From NCBI GenBank assembly GCA_005791165.1, contig SXXW01000008.1, forward strand, positions 1 through 64,000: 64,000 nt of DNA, in the 5' to 3' direction. The stretch is from Cytophagaceae bacterium. GTDB lineage: Bacteria > Bacteroidota > Bacteroidia > Cytophagales > Spirosomataceae. Numbering within the stretch: the first letter of the stretch is position 1; every line of letters begins with the position of its first letter. The notes beneath the pieces were generated by a model. That model was not told the origin of the DNA, ran no database searches, and saw nothing but the letters and a program-made list of their open reading frames with translations. A program made the translations under genes and the position numbers. Shown here one piece after another: positions 53,325 through 62,922 of the stretch.

Positions 53325-54464
53325 TTAGCCTACTAATTCTTTTAAATCGGCATCATGGATCATCTTTTTCTCATCTGCCATGATTAAAAATCGCGTATAT
53401 AATTTGTCTAAGTCCGGCTTTTCGAATTCATAACCCAACAAACTTAAACGATGCCTTAGAGCAGCTCTACCTGATCTTGAGGTCAATAAAATGGCTGAAG
53501 ATGGTACACCCACATCCTCAGGATTCATGATTTCGTAGTTCTGAGCATGCTTTAAAAATCCATCTTGGTGAATACCTGATGAATGTGCAAAGGCATTTGC
53601 GCCAACAATCGCCTTGTTCGCCTGTACGGGCATCCCCATTAAATTCGAAACTAAGCAACTAGTTGGATATAAATATTGAGGATTAATACCTGTGGTAAAT
53701 CCCAAATCTTTGTGCACATTTAAGATCATGGCAACTTCCTCCAATGATGTATTTCCAGCGCGTTCTCCGATTCCATTGATCGTTACCTCGACTTGACGCG
53801 CACCCGCTTGAATTCCTGCAATGGTATTGGCCGTAGCTAATCCCAAATCATTGTGATTATGCATCGAAATCGTTGCTTGGTGAATATTATCAACATGCTC
53901 ATATAAATATGAAATGCGTTGGTGTGTTTGGTGTGGCAACAAATACCCCGTGGTATCAGGCAAATTAACGACTGTAGCCCCGGCTTTTATCACCGCATGG
54001 GTAAGTTTTGCCAAAAATTCTAAATCAGCCCGACCCGCATCTTCCGCAAAAAACTCAACATCCTCAACAAAAGATTTAGCATAATCAACAGCCCAAATGG
54101 CTTGTTCGATAATTTTTTCTCGGGTTGAATTAAACTTATGAATGATATGTACATCGGAAGAACCTATGCCTGTATGAATTCTAGGCCTTTTTGCCGTTTT
54201 CAAAGCTTCGGCAGCCGCATCAATGTCCTCCTTTTTTGCACGTGATAAAGCACAAACGGTAGGCTCAGACACTGCATCACAAATAGCTTTAACCGAGGCA
54301 AAGTCACCCGGAGAAGAAATTGGAAATCCCGCTTCAATGATATCAACACCCAATTTTTCGAGTTCCTTTGCCACCTCTACTTTCTCTTCCCGGTTTAATT
54401 GACAACCCGGAACTTGCTCTCCATCACGTAAAGTTGTATCGAATATCTGAATGTGCTTACTCAT
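53325..54464 (-). CDS. leuA: 2-isopropylmalate synthase, short form without regulatory domain
   Basis: A 379-residue enzyme that condenses acetyl-CoA with 2-oxoisovalerate in the first committed step of leucine synthesis. The TIM barrel has [58 protein letters not shown] and [20 protein letters not shown], and [16 protein letters not shown], with metal ligands in place. The linker ([17 protein letters not shown]) is present. The C-terminal leucine-binding domain is missing, so feedback control by leucine is not expected through that domain. Homocitrate or citramalate synthase is an alternative, but the ilv context favours LeuA. It is the last gene of the ilv run, with an operator-like palindrome upstream. 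Confidence 0.88.
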   Translation of the reverse strand: MSKHIQIFDTTLRDGEQVPGCQLNREEKVEVAKELEKLGVDIIEAGFPISSPGDFASVKAICDAVSEPTVCALSRAKKEDIDAAAEALKTAKRPRIHTGIGSSDVHIIHKFNSTREKIIEQAIWAVDYAKSFVEDVEFFAEDAGRADLEFLAKLTHAVIKAGATVVNLPDTTGYLLPHQTHQRISYLYEHVDNIHQATISMHNHNDLGLATANTIAGIQAGARQVEVTINGIGERAGNTSLEEVAMILNVHKDLGFTTGINPQYLYPTSCLVSNLMGMPVQANKAIVGANAFAHSSGIHQDGFLKHAQNYEIMNPEDVGVPSSAILLTSRSGRAALRHRLSLLGYEFEKPDLDKLYTRFLIMADEKKMIHDADLKELVG

Positions 54465-54540
54465 ATTTTTAAAAATTAATTAGCCACAAAACTACCTTTA
54501 ATTATATTACGAAGCAATTTTAAGCAAGATATGCTTTAGA

Positions 54541-54639
54541 TATTTTTAGATTATAAATCTTAAATTGACCGATAAATATATATTTTTAGATTAAAATATT
54601 TAAAATATAACACATTTAAGATTTATAATCTTAAATGTG
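54541..54639. promoter_or_regulatory. Palindrome cluster upstream of leuA
   Basis: CACATTTAAGATT (54611-54623), TAT, AATCTTAAATGTG (54627-54639) is a perfect 13-bp-arm inverted repeat. A degenerate copy with related arms (TTTAGATT-ATA-AATCTTAAA) lies at 54546-54564. The 13-mer TATTTTTAGATTA occurs at 54541-54553 and again at 54581-54593. All lie in the 219-bp gap between ilvA and leuA. No T-run follows, so this looks like an operator and not a terminator. Confidence 0.55.
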
Positions 54640-54683
54640 GAAAACGAGTAGAATAAAAATTTTATGAAAAAAATGATAAAAGA

Positions 54684-55688
54684 TCAAGAAATTGAATTGG
54701 CTATTTTTGTGATTTCGGGAAATCTTTTAGGATCAAAGTTTCCTCCGGAAATAATGCATACGACCACTTTATTTTTTATTTGGTCCTGAATCAGTTCTAA
54801 ACCAGCTACACTTAAAGCGCCGGCAGGCTCAACAATCATTCCTTTCATGGCATATAAATTGAGCATCGTTTGACATAAATGATTTTTATCGATGGTCAAC
54901 ATTTGATTGATTCCGTCAAGGCATATCGAAAAATTATGAGTGCCAACTTGCTTGACAGAAGCGCCATCCACAAATTTATCAATTTCATTTAGGTGAATTA
55001 ATTCACGTGCCCGAATACTTTCGGACATCGAAGGAGCACCAGCAGGCTCCAAACCTATTAAATTAGTGTTCGGTGAAAGCTCGCGCAAAACCAAACTGGC
55101 ACCTGCAGCTAAACCACCGCCACCCACTGGAACCATTAAATAATCTAGTTTTTGACCTAATTGCTCAATAATCTCTAAGGTTACCGTTGCCTGACCTGCG
55201 ATAATATCAAAGTCATCAAAAGGGGGAATGTAAATCGCATTTTGAGCCTCGCAAAATTTCCGAGAGGCATCGAAAGCTTCGTCATAGGTTTCGCCTACTA
55301 AATTAATTCGGATGTACTCTTGGCCAAAAAAACGAACGGCCTCAAGCTTCTGAATGGGTGTGGATTTGGGCATAAAAATATTGCCCTTTATTTTCATTTT
55401 GGCACAGGCAAAAGCGACCCCTTGTGCGTGATTGCCAGCAGAAGCCGCGACAATTCCTTGAGCCCTTAATGATTCTGGAATATTTGAAATTTTAAAATAG
55501 GCACCACGGATTTTATAGGATCTTACAGTTTGTAAGTCTTCTCGTTTTAAAAAAATCTGGGCACCATAGCGATCAGAAAGGGAAACCGAGTATTCTAAGG
55601 GTGAGCGCTTGACTACGCCTTCTAATAATAGCGCCACCTTTTTTATATCTGATAGGCTAGGAACAGTAATAAGTTTGTTGAATTCCAT
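54684..55688 (-). CDS. ilvA: Threonine ammonia-lyase (short form)
   Basis: A 334-residue PLP enzyme that deaminates threonine to 2-oxobutyrate, the entry to isoleucine. A GTG-initiated frame extends to 55727 but lies inside a terminator hairpin, so MEFNKLITVPSLSDIKK at 55688 is the start. VRSYKIRGAYFKI holds the PLP lysine, AASAGNHAQGVAFA the phosphate-facing region, VPVGGGGLAAG the glycine loop, and SGGNFDP the C-terminal motif. The C-terminal ACT-like regulatory domain of biosynthetic IlvA is missing. Serine/threonine dehydratase is an alternative, but the ilv context supports this call. A strong terminator lies 16 nt upstream. Confidence 0.88.
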   Translation of the reverse strand: MEFNKLITVPSLSDIKKVALLLEGVVKRSPLEYSVSLSDRYGAQIFLKREDLQTVRSYKIRGAYFKISNIPESLRAQGIVAASAGNHAQGVAFACAKMKIKGNIFMPKSTPIQKLEAVRFFGQEYIRINLVGETYDEAFDASRKFCEAQNAIYIPPFDDFDIIAGQATVTLEIIEQLGQKLDYLMVPVGGGGLAAGASLVLRELSPNTNLIGLEPAGAPSMSESIRARELIHLNEIDKFVDGASVKQVGTHNFSICLDGINQMLTIDKNHLCQTMLNLYAMKGMIVEPAGALSVAGLELIQDQIKNKVVVCIISGGNFDPKRFPEITKIANSIS

Positions 55689-55703
55689 GCACCCAAATTT
55701 ACA

Positions 55704-55735
55704 AAAAAAAGGAGGTGCAAATTGCACCTCCTTTA
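55704..55735 (-). terminator. Rho-independent terminator between ilvC and ilvA
   Basis: On the minus strand AAAGGAGGTGCAA pairs with TTGCACCTCCTTT across a 1-nt nominal centre (real loop about 5 nt), followed by seven T (55710-55704). It is one of the strongest hairpins in the window. It ends only 16 nt before the ilvA start, so ilvA and leuA must be expressed by read-through or from promoters not seen here. Confidence 0.9.
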
Positions 55736-55786
55736 AATTTCATTAAAAAACATTAGTTGCAAATAGCATCTGCAAAAACGGGAATA

Positions 55787-56830
55787 TTAGTTATTCTCAG
55801 GGCGTAAGCTACGTACTGCAGCTCCCGCTCTCCACATTTCAGACTCACGCATTTCCGTTAATTCGGCTTCTAATTTAACCCGATAATCAGGTTGAGAATT
55901 CAAATCAATCGAACGTGCAGCCTCCGCTTGTGTCTTCACTGAATTATATAATTTTTCAAAAACGGGTTTGGTCGCATCACGGAAAGGTTTCCACCAATCC
56001 AAAGCACCCCTTTGAGCCGTTGTTGAGCAGTTGGCATACATCCAATCCATTCCATTTTCTGCCACTAAAGGCATCAATGATTGCGTCAATTCCTCAACAG
56101 TTTCATTAAATGCTTCTGAAGGAGAATGGCCATTAGCTCTTAACACTTCGTATTGAGCAGCAAAAATTCCTTGGATTGCACCCATCAATGTACCACGCTC
56201 ACCCGTCAAATCTGACGTTACTTCTTTGTAAAAATCAGTTTCAAACAAATAGCCTGAACCTACACCAATCGCCATGGCGATACACTTTTCACGTGCTTTT
56301 CCTGAAGCATCTTGGTAGATAGCAAAAGAAGAATTTAATCCTTTCCCAGCCACAAACATACGACGAAGAGAAGTACCTGAACCTTTAGGTGCAGCTAAAA
56401 ACACATCCACATCTGCTGGAGGGATAATTCCCGTTTTCTCTTTGTAAGTTATTCCAAAGCCATGAGAGAAATAAAGTGACTTTCCAGCCGTTAAATATTT
56501 CTTAACGGTAGGCCATAACTCAATTTGAGCTGCATCTGATAATAGGTAACAAATAATCGTACCTTTTTCTAATGCCTCTTCAATTTCAAATAAGGTTACC
56601 CCTGGAACCCAGCCATCAGCAACGGCCTTGTCATAAGTTTTTCCTTTTCTTTGACCTACAATTACATTCAGGCCATTATCCTTCATGTTTAATGCTTGGC
56701 CTGGACCTTGTACCCCATAACCGATCACCGCAATGGTTTGATCTGATAATACTTGTCTAGCTTTCTCTAATGGAAACTCTTCTCTAGTCACTACGTCTTC
56801 TACAACACCTCCGAAATTAATCTTTGCCAT
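55787..56830 (-). CDS. ilvC: Ketol-acid reductoisomerase
   Basis: A 347-residue class I enzyme that converts acetolactate to dihydroxy-isovalerate, or the methyl analogue, with NADPH. The N-terminal Rossmann domain has IAVIGYGVQGPGQALNMKDNG and VIVGQRKGKTYDKAV, with Arg/Lys residues that suit NADPH. The knotted helical domain has the metal-binding Asp/Glu set (DLTGERGTLMGAIQG; ETVEELTQSLMPL). It follows ilvN by 33 nt, and a strong terminator lies just after its stop. Confidence 0.95.
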   Translation of the reverse strand: MAKINFGGVVEDVVTREEFPLEKARQVLSDQTIAVIGYGVQGPGQALNMKDNGLNVIVGQRKGKTYDKAVADGWVPGVTLFEIEEALEKGTIICYLLSDAAQIELWPTVKKYLTAGKSLYFSHGFGITYKEKTGIIPPADVDVFLAAPKGSGTSLRRMFVAGKGLNSSFAIYQDASGKAREKCIAMAIGVGSGYLFETDFYKEVTSDLTGERGTLMGAIQGIFAAQYEVLRANGHSPSEAFNETVEELTQSLMPLVAENGMDWMYANCSTTAQRGALDWWKPFRDATKPVFEKLYNSVKTQAEAARSIDLNSQPDYRVKLEAELTEMRESEMWRAGAAVRSLRPENN

Positions 56831-56863
56831 TTTAATTCTTGTTTAATTTATTATTCTTTCATT

Positions 56864-57400
56864 TTATACAATTTCCCAATTACCTTCTTCAGGCAAAAAC
56901 TCGACTAAGCCTTTCTCCGTTTTTCCTACCGCCACTCGTCCAGACTTAACATATTCTAAAATTTCCCAGTTTTTCATGTAGGAATAAAACTCATGGATTT
57001 CTTCTTCGGTCCCATTTTTTTCTACCACCACATATTCCAAGCCCCAATGAACCACCTTCGCATTCCAATCTAAATTGATCGTTTTAACATCCAAAGGTTC
57101 ACTTCCCAAAGGTGTCGAGATCTTAAATAATGCAATCTCATTAAATACTATTTCATCATCCAAATACCCAAAAACGGCTAATACATCCGTAATCTTTCGT
57201 ATTTGCCTGACTAATTTTTCTACAAATTCACGGCTCTGACTGCGAATAACAATGGTAAACCGAGATACCCCTTTTCGCTCTGTCTCAGAAACAGTCAAGC
57301 ATTCGATATTAATCCGACGGCGCGTAAAGATAATCGTGATTCGGTTTAATAAACCAACCGTATTTGTCGTAAAAACAGAAATCGTATAATTTGTTAACAT
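56864..57400 (-). CDS. ilvN: Acetolactate synthase small (regulatory) subunit
   Basis: A 178-residue regulatory subunit. The N-terminal ACT domain (NYTISVFTTNTVGLLNRI, then RRRINIECLTVSETE) carries the valine-binding site typical of IlvN/IlvH. The C-terminal half is shorter and acidic. It activates IlvB and confers valine feedback inhibition. Start at 57400 is 3 nt after the ilvB stop, so translation is probably coupled. It is the only visible small-molecule regulatory subunit in this ilv run. Confidence 0.94.
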   Translation of the reverse strand: MLTNYTISVFTTNTVGLLNRITIIFTRRRINIECLTVSETERKGVSRFTIVIRSQSREFVEKLVRQIRKITDVLAVFGYLDDEIVFNEIALFKISTPLGSEPLDVKTINLDWNAKVVHWGLEYVVVEKNGTEEEIHEFYSYMKNWEILEYVKSGRVAVGKTEKGLVEFLPEEGNWEIV

Positions 57401-57403
57401 ATT

Positions 57404-59146
57404 TTACTCTAGCCTTATACTCGTTACGCAACCTCCCGCAGGAACCATTGGAAATACATTTTCTTCTTTTTCACAAACAATTTCCAATAAATAGGGCTTA
57501 TCAGAGTTCAATAATGTATCTAAAGATTCACTCAATAAACTTCGGTCACTTACTTTATGACCATCAATCCCAAAACCCTTAGCAATCGTAATAAAATCCG
57601 GATTTTGTAATTCGACAAAGGAATAACGATTGTCAAAAAACAATTGTTGCCACTGACGAACCATTCCCAAGAAATTATTATTTAAAATGATAATTTTAAC
57701 GGGAAGACCACTTTGTGCAATCGTACCCAATTCCTGCAATGTCATTTGAAAACCGCCGTCTCCAATAACAGCCACAACTTCCCGATGAGGAACCGCTACT
57801 TTAGCTCCAAATGCAGCCGGTAATGCAAATCCCATGGTACCCGCACCCCCAGAGGTGACAATTGAATTTTGCTTTTTAAATCGATAGTACCGATTCGTAA
57901 TCATTTGATGCTGACCTACATCGGTCACAACCACAGCCTCTCCCTTCGTTTTATCGGATAACAAAGCCACAGCCTCACCCATCTTGATCTGATTCCCTTC
58001 ATGGAACAAATCCTTCTTCGTTATCTTATCGTACTCTTCATCATCGTATTTTTTAAATTCAGCACGCCACTCAGAGTGGTCCGCCTTTTTAACCAAAGGC
58101 AATAATGCTTTCAATGCCGCTTTCGCATCCCCCACCACCGGCGCATCTGCCTTCACGTTTTTATCAACCTCACTAGGATCTATTTCAATATGAATTACTT
58201 TGGCTTGTTTGGCGTAGGTCGACAAATCGCCCGTGATTCGATCATCAAATCGCATTCCAATCGCAATCAATAAATCGCAAGAGTTGGTTAGGACATTCGC
58301 TCCATAATTTCCATGCATGCCAGGCCAACCGACAAAAAGTGGGTGATCCGCATCCATCGCCGACATTCCTAAAAGCGTCGTAGCGACTGGGATACCTGTT
58401 TTATCTACAAATTCATTTAATTCTTTTTCAGCTCCCGAAATTAAAATTCCATGGCCAGCCAAAATATAAGGACGTTTGGCCGCATTAATTAATTTAGCCG
58501 CTGCCTCCACATGTTCGGCTTTAGGCTCCACACGGGGTTTATATGAAATTAACGTTTTGCACAATTTATACTGATATGGAATCGTCATTAAATCAGTTTG
58601 TGCCGTACGTGTTATGTCAATCAAAACGGGTCCTGGTCGGCCAGTTTCCGCGATATAAAATGCTTTGGCTATAATTTCAGGAATCTCGTTGGCATCAACT
58701 ACCTGATAATTCCACTTTGTCACTGGCATCGACATCCCGATTACATCGCATTCTTGAAATGCATCTGTACCCAACAAATTTGCTTTAACTTGGCCCACAA
58801 TGCAGACCATTGGGGTAGAATCCAACATCGCATCCGCAATGGGCGTAATTAAATTGGTCGCCCCAGGACCTGAAGTCACTAAACAAACGCCTGCCTTGTT
58901 CAACATTCTGGCATAGCCTTGAGCGGCATGCCCAGCACCTTGTTCGTGGCGAACTAATATATGTTTTAAACGATCCTGATAATCAAAAAGTGCATCATAG
59001 GTTGGCATAATAGCGCCACCTGGATATCCAAAAATGGTGTCTACCCCCTGCTCAACCAATGACTGCATGATAGCCTGAGCCCCCGACAAAAATTTCTTTT
59101 GTTTAGGTTGGTTTGATTCAGCAGTTTTGGTTTGGGTTTGTCCCAT
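57404..59146 (-). CDS. ilvB: Acetolactate synthase large subunit
   Basis: A 580-residue TPP enzyme that makes acetolactate or acetohydroxybutyrate. The first 30 residues are a variable tail. TPP-binding Pyr domain: GVDTIFGYPGGAIMPTYDAL and VRHEQGAGHAAQGYAR, with the catalytic Glu. The FAD-type central domain has GMHGNYGANVLTNSCDL. The PP domain has VIGDGGFQMTLQELGTIAQSG and LNNNFLGMVRQWQQLFF, the Mg/TPP diphosphate motif. All residues of an active AHAS are present. It is 85 nt downstream of ilvD and directly before ilvN. Confidence 0.95.
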   Translation of the reverse strand: MGQTQTKTAESNQPKQKKFLSGAQAIMQSLVEQGVDTIFGYPGGAIMPTYDALFDYQDRLKHILVRHEQGAGHAAQGYARMLNKAGVCLVTSGPGATNLITPIADAMLDSTPMVCIVGQVKANLLGTDAFQECDVIGMSMPVTKWNYQVVDANEIPEIIAKAFYIAETGRPGPVLIDITRTAQTDLMTIPYQYKLCKTLISYKPRVEPKAEHVEAAAKLINAAKRPYILAGHGILISGAEKELNEFVDKTGIPVATTLLGMSAMDADHPLFVGWPGMHGNYGANVLTNSCDLLIAIGMRFDDRITGDLSTYAKQAKVIHIEIDPSEVDKNVKADAPVVGDAKAALKALLPLVKKADHSEWRAEFKKYDDEEYDKITKKDLFHEGNQIKMGEAVALLSDKTKGEAVVVTDVGQHQMITNRYYRFKKQNSIVTSGGAGTMGFALPAAFGAKVAVPHREVVAVIGDGGFQMTLQELGTIAQSGLPVKIIILNNNFLGMVRQWQQLFFDNRYSFVELQNPDFITIAKGFGIDGHKVSDRSLLSESLDTLLNSDKPYLLEIVCEKEENVFPMVPAGGCVTSIRLE

Positions 59147-59231
59147 GTTTAATCAGAATTTTATTTTAAAATATAATCGAATGGCTAATTTAAGTCTTCA
59201 AAATTTAGAAAAAAACCTAAATCGAAAATTT

Positions 59232-60908
59232 TTACAAATCAGTGACACATCCTAAGCTAGCGGAAGCCACATTTTTAATGTACTTGCGCAAAACCCCTGA
59301 AGTATGTGGTGAAACGATTGGCTTCCATAATTTACGCCTTTCAGCCAATTCCTCATCCGAGACATGCAGGATAATTTTATTGTCAACGGCGTCTATCGTG
59401 ATTTTATCTCCGTCTTTAACAAGCCCTATGTTACCACCATCAAACGCTTCAGGCGTGACGTGACCTACCACAAATCCATGAGTACCTCCAGAAAAACGTC
59501 CATCAGTAATCATTGCCACACTATTTCCCAAACCAGCACCCATCAAAGCTGATGTGGGCTTCAACATCTCTGGCATCCCAGGTCCACCTTTAGGCCCCTC
59601 ATTCCTGATGACAACCACATGGCCCGCTTTAATTTCCCCTTTTGACAAATACTCCATCACTTCTTCTTCCCGATTACATACTTTAGCTAATCCCTCAAAA
59701 CGCTCCCCCTCTTTTCCAGTAATTTTAGCTACCGCACCTTCTGTGGCCAAATTACCATACAATATTTGAATGTGCCCCGTCGGTTTTAATGGCTGCTCGA
59801 TAGGGTATATTATCTTCTGTGTGTCAAAATTCAAATCGGGAGCCTCCGCCAAATTTTCAGCCATGGTCTTTCCTGTTACAGTCAAACACTCCCCATGCAA
59901 GAATCCTTTTTGCCATAGATATTTTAATATGGCTGGCATGCCGCCGATCGCCAACACATCCTCCATGTAGTATTTCCCTGAAGGTTTTAAATCAGCAATC
60001 AATGGCGTACGATCCGAAATATCTTGAATATCCTTCATGGTAAAGGATACTCCCGCTGAATGCGCAATCGCTAAATAATGCAAAACTGCATTCGTTGAAC
60101 CTCCTAAGGCCATTACCACCGTCATCGCATTTTCAAATGCATGTCGGTTCATAATATCCCTCGGACAAATATTTTTTTCTAGCAATACTTTCATCGCCGC
60201 GCCTATCGCCAAACACTCTTCTTTTTTCCCTTCATGTGTAGCTGGATATGACGATGAATTAGGCAAAACTAAACCCATTGCTTCCATAGAAGAAGCCATG
60301 GTATTGGCTGTATACATGCCTCCGCAAGCTCCTGCTCCCGGTATCGAATTGCGAATCACCCCCTCATAATCTTCATCTGAAATGGTACCTGCATATTTTT
60401 TACCTAAAGCCTCAAAAGCCGAGACAATATCCAATTTTTCTCCTTTGTACATTCCAGAACGAATTGTTCCGCCGTAAACCAACATACCTGGTCGGTTCAA
60501 TCTAGCCAAAGCCATCATAGCTCCCGGCATATTTTTATCACAACCCACCACGGCAATAACGCCATCGTACCATTGCGCGCCCACAACATTTTCAATCGAA
60601 TCTGCAATAATATCTCTTGATGGAAGTGAATAACTCATTCCATCATTGCCATTTGTCATTCCATCTGAAACACCAATCGTATGAAAGATAAGACCGACCA
60701 TCCCATTTTCTTGAATTCCCTTTTTCACATGAACGGAAAGACCATTCAAATGCATATTACAAGGATTACCTTCATAACCTGTACTTGCAATACCAATTTG
60801 CGCTTTATTCATGTCTTCAGAAGTCAAACCAATGCCATATAGCATCGCTTTTGCAGCTGGATTCGTGATTTCTTGCGTAAGTGTTCGAGAGAATTTATTT
60901 AATGACAT
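59232..60908 (-). CDS. ilvD: Dihydroxy-acid dehydratase
   Basis: A 558-residue Fe-S enzyme that dehydrates dihydroxy-isovalerate to 2-oxoisovalerate and its isoleucine analogue. The longest frame starts at 60980, but the conserved start [20 protein letters not shown] is at 60908, and the -7 box at 60938-60945 lies upstream of it. Cluster cysteines are in [27 protein letters not shown] and [38 protein letters not shown] is also present. It is the first gene of the ilv run. Confidence 0.95.
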   Translation of the reverse strand: MSLNKFSRTLTQEITNPAAKAMLYGIGLTSEDMNKAQIGIASTGYEGNPCNMHLNGLSVHVKKGIQENGMVGLIFHTIGVSDGMTNGNDGMSYSLPSRDIIADSIENVVGAQWYDGVIAVVGCDKNMPGAMMALARLNRPGMLVYGGTIRSGMYKGEKLDIVSAFEALGKKYAGTISDEDYEGVIRNSIPGAGACGGMYTANTMASSMEAMGLVLPNSSSYPATHEGKKEECLAIGAAMKVLLEKNICPRDIMNRHAFENAMTVVMALGGSTNAVLHYLAIAHSAGVSFTMKDIQDISDRTPLIADLKPSGKYYMEDVLAIGGMPAILKYLWQKGFLHGECLTVTGKTMAENLAEAPDLNFDTQKIIYPIEQPLKPTGHIQILYGNLATEGAVAKITGKEGERFEGLAKVCNREEEVMEYLSKGEIKAGHVVVIRNEGPKGGPGMPEMLKPTSALMGAGLGNSVAMITDGRFSGGTHGFVVGHVTPEAFDGGNIGLVKDGDKITIDAVDNKIILHVSDEELAERRKLWKPIVSPHTSGVLRKYIKNVASASLGCVTDL

Positions 60909-60937
60909 AAGGCTTTTGATCAAATTTTTCCAAATTA

Positions 60938-60945
60938 CAAATATA
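60938..60945 (-). promoter_or_regulatory. -7 box of the ilv operon
   Basis: On the minus strand TATATTTG (60938-60945) matches TAnnTTTG exactly and lies 29 nt before the ilvD start. The -33 region is weak. The short leader contains no room for a leader peptide, so classical attenuation at ilvD is unlikely. Confidence 0.5.
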
Positions 60946-61028
60946 GGTAAAGCAATTTGTTCTTTCTTAAATTTAGCCAAAGAATATATGGCAAATCAAG
61001 GATTAACAAAATAAATACTATTCAAAAT

Positions 61029-62789
61029 TTAAATACTCAACGGTTTGTTCTCTCCTACCTGTTGGCGCCACATCGCATAATACAAACCTTTTACCTCCAG
61101 CAGGCTTTCATGATTCCCCTGCTCTACGATGCGACCTTTTTCCAACACATAAATTCTTGTCGCATGCATGATCGTCGACAAACGGTGAGCAATCAAAATG
61201 GTTAAATGCGCAGAAGCTTGCGATACGGAACGGATCGTTTCTGAGATTTCCTCCTCGGTCAACGAATCTAATGAGGATGTAGCTTCGTCAAAAACCAATA
61301 AATTAGGATCTCTTAATAAGGCTCTTGCGATACTTAACCTTTGTTTTTCTCCTCCAGAAACTTTTACGCCACCTTCTCCAATCATCGTGTCTAATCCTTT
61401 GTCTGCTCTGGCTAACAAGCTTTGGCATGCTGCCTTTTCTAGCACCGACATACATTGTTCATCAGTCGCATCTGGATTTACAAACAATAAATTTTCCCGA
61501 ATAGACCCTGAGAATAGTTGGGTATCCTGCGTCACAAATCCGATCTTTTTTCTCAATTGGTCAAAATCAATTGCATCCCCAGATTCTCCATTGTAGAAAA
61601 CTTGGCCTTGTTTGGGACGATATAAACCCACCAATAATTTAACCAAAGTGGATTTACCGGCGCCTGATGGCCCGACAAAAGCAATCGTTTCACCACCTTT
61701 GACTTCAAAGCTAATCTCATTCAATGCCGACTGAGTCGCAGACTGATGTTGGAACGTAACTTTGTCAAAGGCTAGTCGGTCTATCTGCTTAATCAATATA
61801 GGATTTTCAGGTTTACGCTCAGTTGGAATAGCTAAAATCTGTTCAAAATTTTGCAAGGAAACCTCTGCTTCCCGATACGTATTGACCACATTCCCAATTT
61901 CTTGTAAAGGATTGAAAAGAAAGAAGGAATAAATGTTTAAAGAATAAAATTGGCCTATGGTAATCTTACCTTGATAAATCAAATAAATCAACACTACCAC
62001 CATCAACATCCTTAGTAAATTGACACAAGTCCCCTGCACAAATGCCATCGAACGAACATAGCGAACTTTTTTCAATTCCAATTTTAAAATCTTATCGGTC
62101 GTGGCATTCAATTGGCTTATCTCCTGCTCGGCCAATCCTAGCGACTTGACCAACTCAATATTTCTCAATGACTCGGTCGTTGAACCCGCCAAACCCGTAG
62201 ATTCTTTCACAATTTGAATCTGAATGACTTTGATTTTCTTACTTAAAACGGAAGACACATAACCAATCAAAGGACCCGTTACCAAAAACAAGGGCATCAC
62301 CATCCAATGCACTGAAAAGGCATAGACTGAAATGAAAACTAAAGCGATCACCGACTGGAACAAAATGTTAATTCCAAGCGTAATTAATTTCTCCACATCG
62401 GTCCGCACTTTTTGAAGCTTACCCAATGTTTCTCCAGAGCGCTGGTCTTCAAAAGTCTCATAAGGTAACTCCAGTGAATGCCTAATTCCATCCGAATATA
62501 GATTAGCACCCACCTTTTGAGTCACGGTATTAATCATGTAATCTTGGAAATTTTTAGCTACCCGACTAACAAAAGCCACCCCCACGGAAGCTAAAGCTAA
62601 CGGCCAAATCGCTGCAATAAATTGGTCCATGGTATGGGTATCTGACCGATAAACGGCAGCCACGTCGTCGATGATCCTTCTGAAAATATAAGGATCCATC
62701 AAAGAGAAAATCTGGTTGGTAGCCGCAAGTCCAAGTGCCGCCAAGACGCGCCAACGGTAATGCTGCAAATAGGTAAATAATAATTTCAT
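61029..62789 (-). CDS. ABC exporter, fused permease and ATPase
   Basis: A 586-residue half-transporter. Residues about 1-315 form six transmembrane helices (exporter type I fold). Residues 340-580 are the nucleotide-binding domain: Walker A VGPSGAGKSTLVKLL, Q-loop GFVTQDTQLF, signature KVSGGEKQRLSIARALL, Walker B LLVFDEATSSLDS and H-loop IAHRLST. It probably works as a homodimer exporting a lipid, drug or peptide; the substrate is unknown. MsbA is one possibility, but without a partner gene I would not name it. The gene's 5' side is flanked by a cluster of repeats. Confidence 0.93.
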   Translation of the reverse strand: MKLLFTYLQHYRWRVLAALGLAATNQIFSLMDPYIFRRIIDDVAAVYRSDTHTMDQFIAAIWPLALASVGVAFVSRVAKNFQDYMINTVTQKVGANLYSDGIRHSLELPYETFEDQRSGETLGKLQKVRTDVEKLITLGINILFQSVIALVFISVYAFSVHWMVMPLFLVTGPLIGYVSSVLSKKIKVIQIQIVKESTGLAGSTTESLRNIELVKSLGLAEQEISQLNATTDKILKLELKKVRYVRSMAFVQGTCVNLLRMLMVVVLIYLIYQGKITIGQFYSLNIYSFFLFNPLQEIGNVVNTYREAEVSLQNFEQILAIPTERKPENPILIKQIDRLAFDKVTFQHQSATQSALNEISFEVKGGETIAFVGPSGAGKSTLVKLLVGLYRPKQGQVFYNGESGDAIDFDQLRKKIGFVTQDTQLFSGSIRENLLFVNPDATDEQCMSVLEKAACQSLLARADKGLDTMIGEGGVKVSGGEKQRLSIARALLRDPNLLVFDEATSSLDSLTEEEISETIRSVSQASAHLTILIAHRLSTIMHATRIYVLEKGRIVEQGNHESLLEVKGLYYAMWRQQVGENKPLSI

Positions 62790-62793
62790 ATTT

Positions 62794-62911
62794 TGTGGAG
62801 ACGCGATACCTCGTGTCTAATAAATGTAGAGACGCGATACCTCGTGTCTAAAATACGCAGAGACGCAATACGTTAAGTCTGAAAATTGTAGAGACACGAT
62901 ACCTCGCATCT
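62794..62911. repeat. Cluster of four ~26-nt repeats with 31-nt period
   Basis: Four copies: 62794-62819, 62825-62850, 62855-62880 and 62887-62911. The shared core is TGTAGAGACGCGATACCTCG followed by GTCT. Copies 1 and 2 are nearly identical. Each core is an imperfect palindrome (GACGCGA and TCGTGTC arms). The same family appears at 25048-25109. It lies between the ABC exporter and lhgO genes, both on the minus strand. Confidence 0.85.
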
Positions 62912-62922
62912 TTACCCTGCAA

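Noticed and set aside
55689-55727. GTG-initiated longer ilvA
   Set aside because: The extra 13 codons lie in the ilvC terminator hairpin; the conserved sequence begins at Met 55688.
62794-62911. CRISPR array
   Set aside because: The four copies are spaced by about 4-6 nt only, so there are no spacers of 25-40 nt, and no cas genes are nearby.
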